This document shows, piece by piece, positions 23,114 through 23,688 of a DNA stretch of 23,688 bases. The notes below the pieces were generated by a model. That model worked only from the letters and a program-made list of their open reading frames with translations, was not told the origin of the DNA and made no database searches. The DNA comes from Muribaculaceae bacterium (GTDB taxonomy: Bacteria > Bacteroidota > Bacteroidia > Bacteroidales > Muribaculaceae): the NCBI GenBank assembly GCA_016292745.1, contig JAEDFO010000036.1, positions 1 to 23,688 on the forward strand, read 5' to 3'. Numbering within the stretch: position 1 is the stretch's first letter; the number at the start of each line of letters is the position of its first letter. Both the position numbers and the translations under genes were made by a program.

Positions 23114-23688
23114 ATGGCTCAACAAGAAGACCAGTTTAAGAAAATCGTTTCACACGCCAAGGAATACGGTTTTGTTTTCCCATCGAGTGAGATTTATGAT
23201 GGGTTGTCTGCTGTATATGATTACGGACAGAATGGTGTAGAATTGAAGAATAACATTAAGCGCTATTGGTGGGAAGCCATGACGTTGCTTCATGAAAATA
23301 TTGTGGGTATTGATTCGGCTATATTCATGCACCCAACAATCTGGAAAGCTTCTGGCCACGTTGACGCTTTCAACGACCCTTTGATTGACAACCGCGATTC
23401 GAAGAAGCGCTATCGCGCCGATGTTCTCATCGAGGACGAGATGGCAAAGTTCGACGAGAAGATTGACAAGGAAGTAGCCAAGGCTGCAAAACGTTTTGGC
23501 GATTCGTTCGACGAAGCTCTTTTCCGTCAGACTAATCCTCGTGTAGTAGAGCTTGCCAAGAAGAAAGAAGTGCTCCATGAGCGTTTCAGCAAGGCGATGA
23601 ACGACAACGACCTTCAGGAACTACGTCAGATTATTCTCGACTATGAAATAGTGTGTCCTATTAGTGGCACTCGCAACTGGACTGAAGT
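23114..23688 (+). CDS. glyS: Glycine-tRNA ligase (alpha2 type), 5' part only
   Basis: The first 191 codons of a class II glycyl-tRNA synthetase, cut by the window edge with no stop reached. The start MAQQEDQFKKIVSHAKEYGF, the motif FVFPSSEIYDGLSAVYDYG, GVELKNNIKRYWWEAM, GIDSAIFMHPTIWKASGHV and FNDPLIDN are typical of the eukaryote/archaea-like dimeric GlyRS used by Bacteroidota, not the alpha2beta2 form of E. coli. The segment near the right edge (VCPISGTRNW) fits the insertion before motif 2 in this family, where the substrate-binding core resumes. It is divergent from parC across a 199-bp gap. Confidence 0.95.
   Translation, partial: MAQQEDQFKKIVSHAKEYGFVFPSSEIYDGLSAVYDYGQNGVELKNNIKRYWWEAMTLLHENIVGIDSAIFMHPTIWKASGHVDAFNDPLIDNRDSKKRYRADVLIEDEMAKFDEKIDKEVAKAAKRFGDSFDEALFRQTNPRVVELAKKKEVLHERFSKAMNDNDLQELRQIILDYEIVCPISGTRNWTE

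Noticed and set aside
1..23688. Search for CRISPR arrays, insertion sequences, integrases, phage genes, toxin-antitoxin pairs and rRNA
   Set aside because: None of these patterns was seen; the genes are nearly all core functions with normal spacing.

Overview
The window looks like an ordinary chromosomal stretch of a Bacteroidales bacterium, a gut-type Bacteroidota and possibly Muribaculaceae-like. Three things suggest this. Most start regions are preceded by the Bacteroidota -7 promoter motif TAnnTTTG, with little sign of Shine-Dalgarno sites. Several families typical of the phylum are present: a DUF4270 lipoprotein, a half-length GT5 glycogen synthase, a BspA-type leucine-rich-repeat protein, DUF3316, and a ~900-residue ParC. 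Lysine is made through Ddh. The family-level placement is inference.

Layout. 1-632 (-): a BspA-like LRR secreted protein, running off the left edge and broken by two single-base deletions. 848-3064 (-): glycogen synthase (GT5 half) followed by the DUF4270 lipoprotein. 3295-6782 (+): panC, panD, ffh and folD, closely spaced and ending in a strong hairpin terminator. 6858-7907 (+): a secreted CapA-type metallophosphatase, convergent with ddh-lgt (9691-7930, -). The lgt terminator appears to lie inside the 3' end of the CapA gene. 9807-11155 (-): a START-like domain protein and a secreted alpha/beta esterase. 11384-11551 (+): an unrecognised 55-residue ORF with a good promoter, followed by a structured 424-bp non-coding stretch that contains a 69-bp hairpin and a terminator. 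11976-14210 (+): pta-ackA, acetate production. 14295-14738 (-): rpiB. 14850-17960 (-): resB, ccsA and a three-haem di-haem-peroxidase-like cytochrome. 18110-18191 (-): tRNA-Leu(UAG). 18347-22914 (-): parC, a DUF3316 barrel-like protein and an S41 peptidase lipoprotein, tightly packed or overlapping. 23114 to the right edge (+): the start of glyS.

Functionally this is mostly core metabolism and housekeeping: coenzyme A precursors, one-carbon folate, lysine and peptidoglycan precursor, lipoprotein lipidation, acetate fermentation, pentose phosphate, protein targeting, translation and decatenation. Two parts are more accessory. One is the periplasmic peroxidase encoded with its own cytochrome c assembly pair. 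The other is the set of predicted exported proteins (LRR, DUF4270, CapA, esterase, DUF3316, S41).

I found no mobile element, CRISPR array, phage gene or toxin system, and no clearly new multi-gene system. The best candidates for undescribed biology are the small ORF plus structured RNA at 11384-11772 and the self-contained peroxidase/haem-assembly operon. Several starts were moved inward from the longest reading frame (CapA, START-like, rpiB, cytochrome c peroxidase, ccsA, DUF3316). The evidence is ATG versus TTG/GTG codons, promoter position, terminator position or overlap with the preceding stop.
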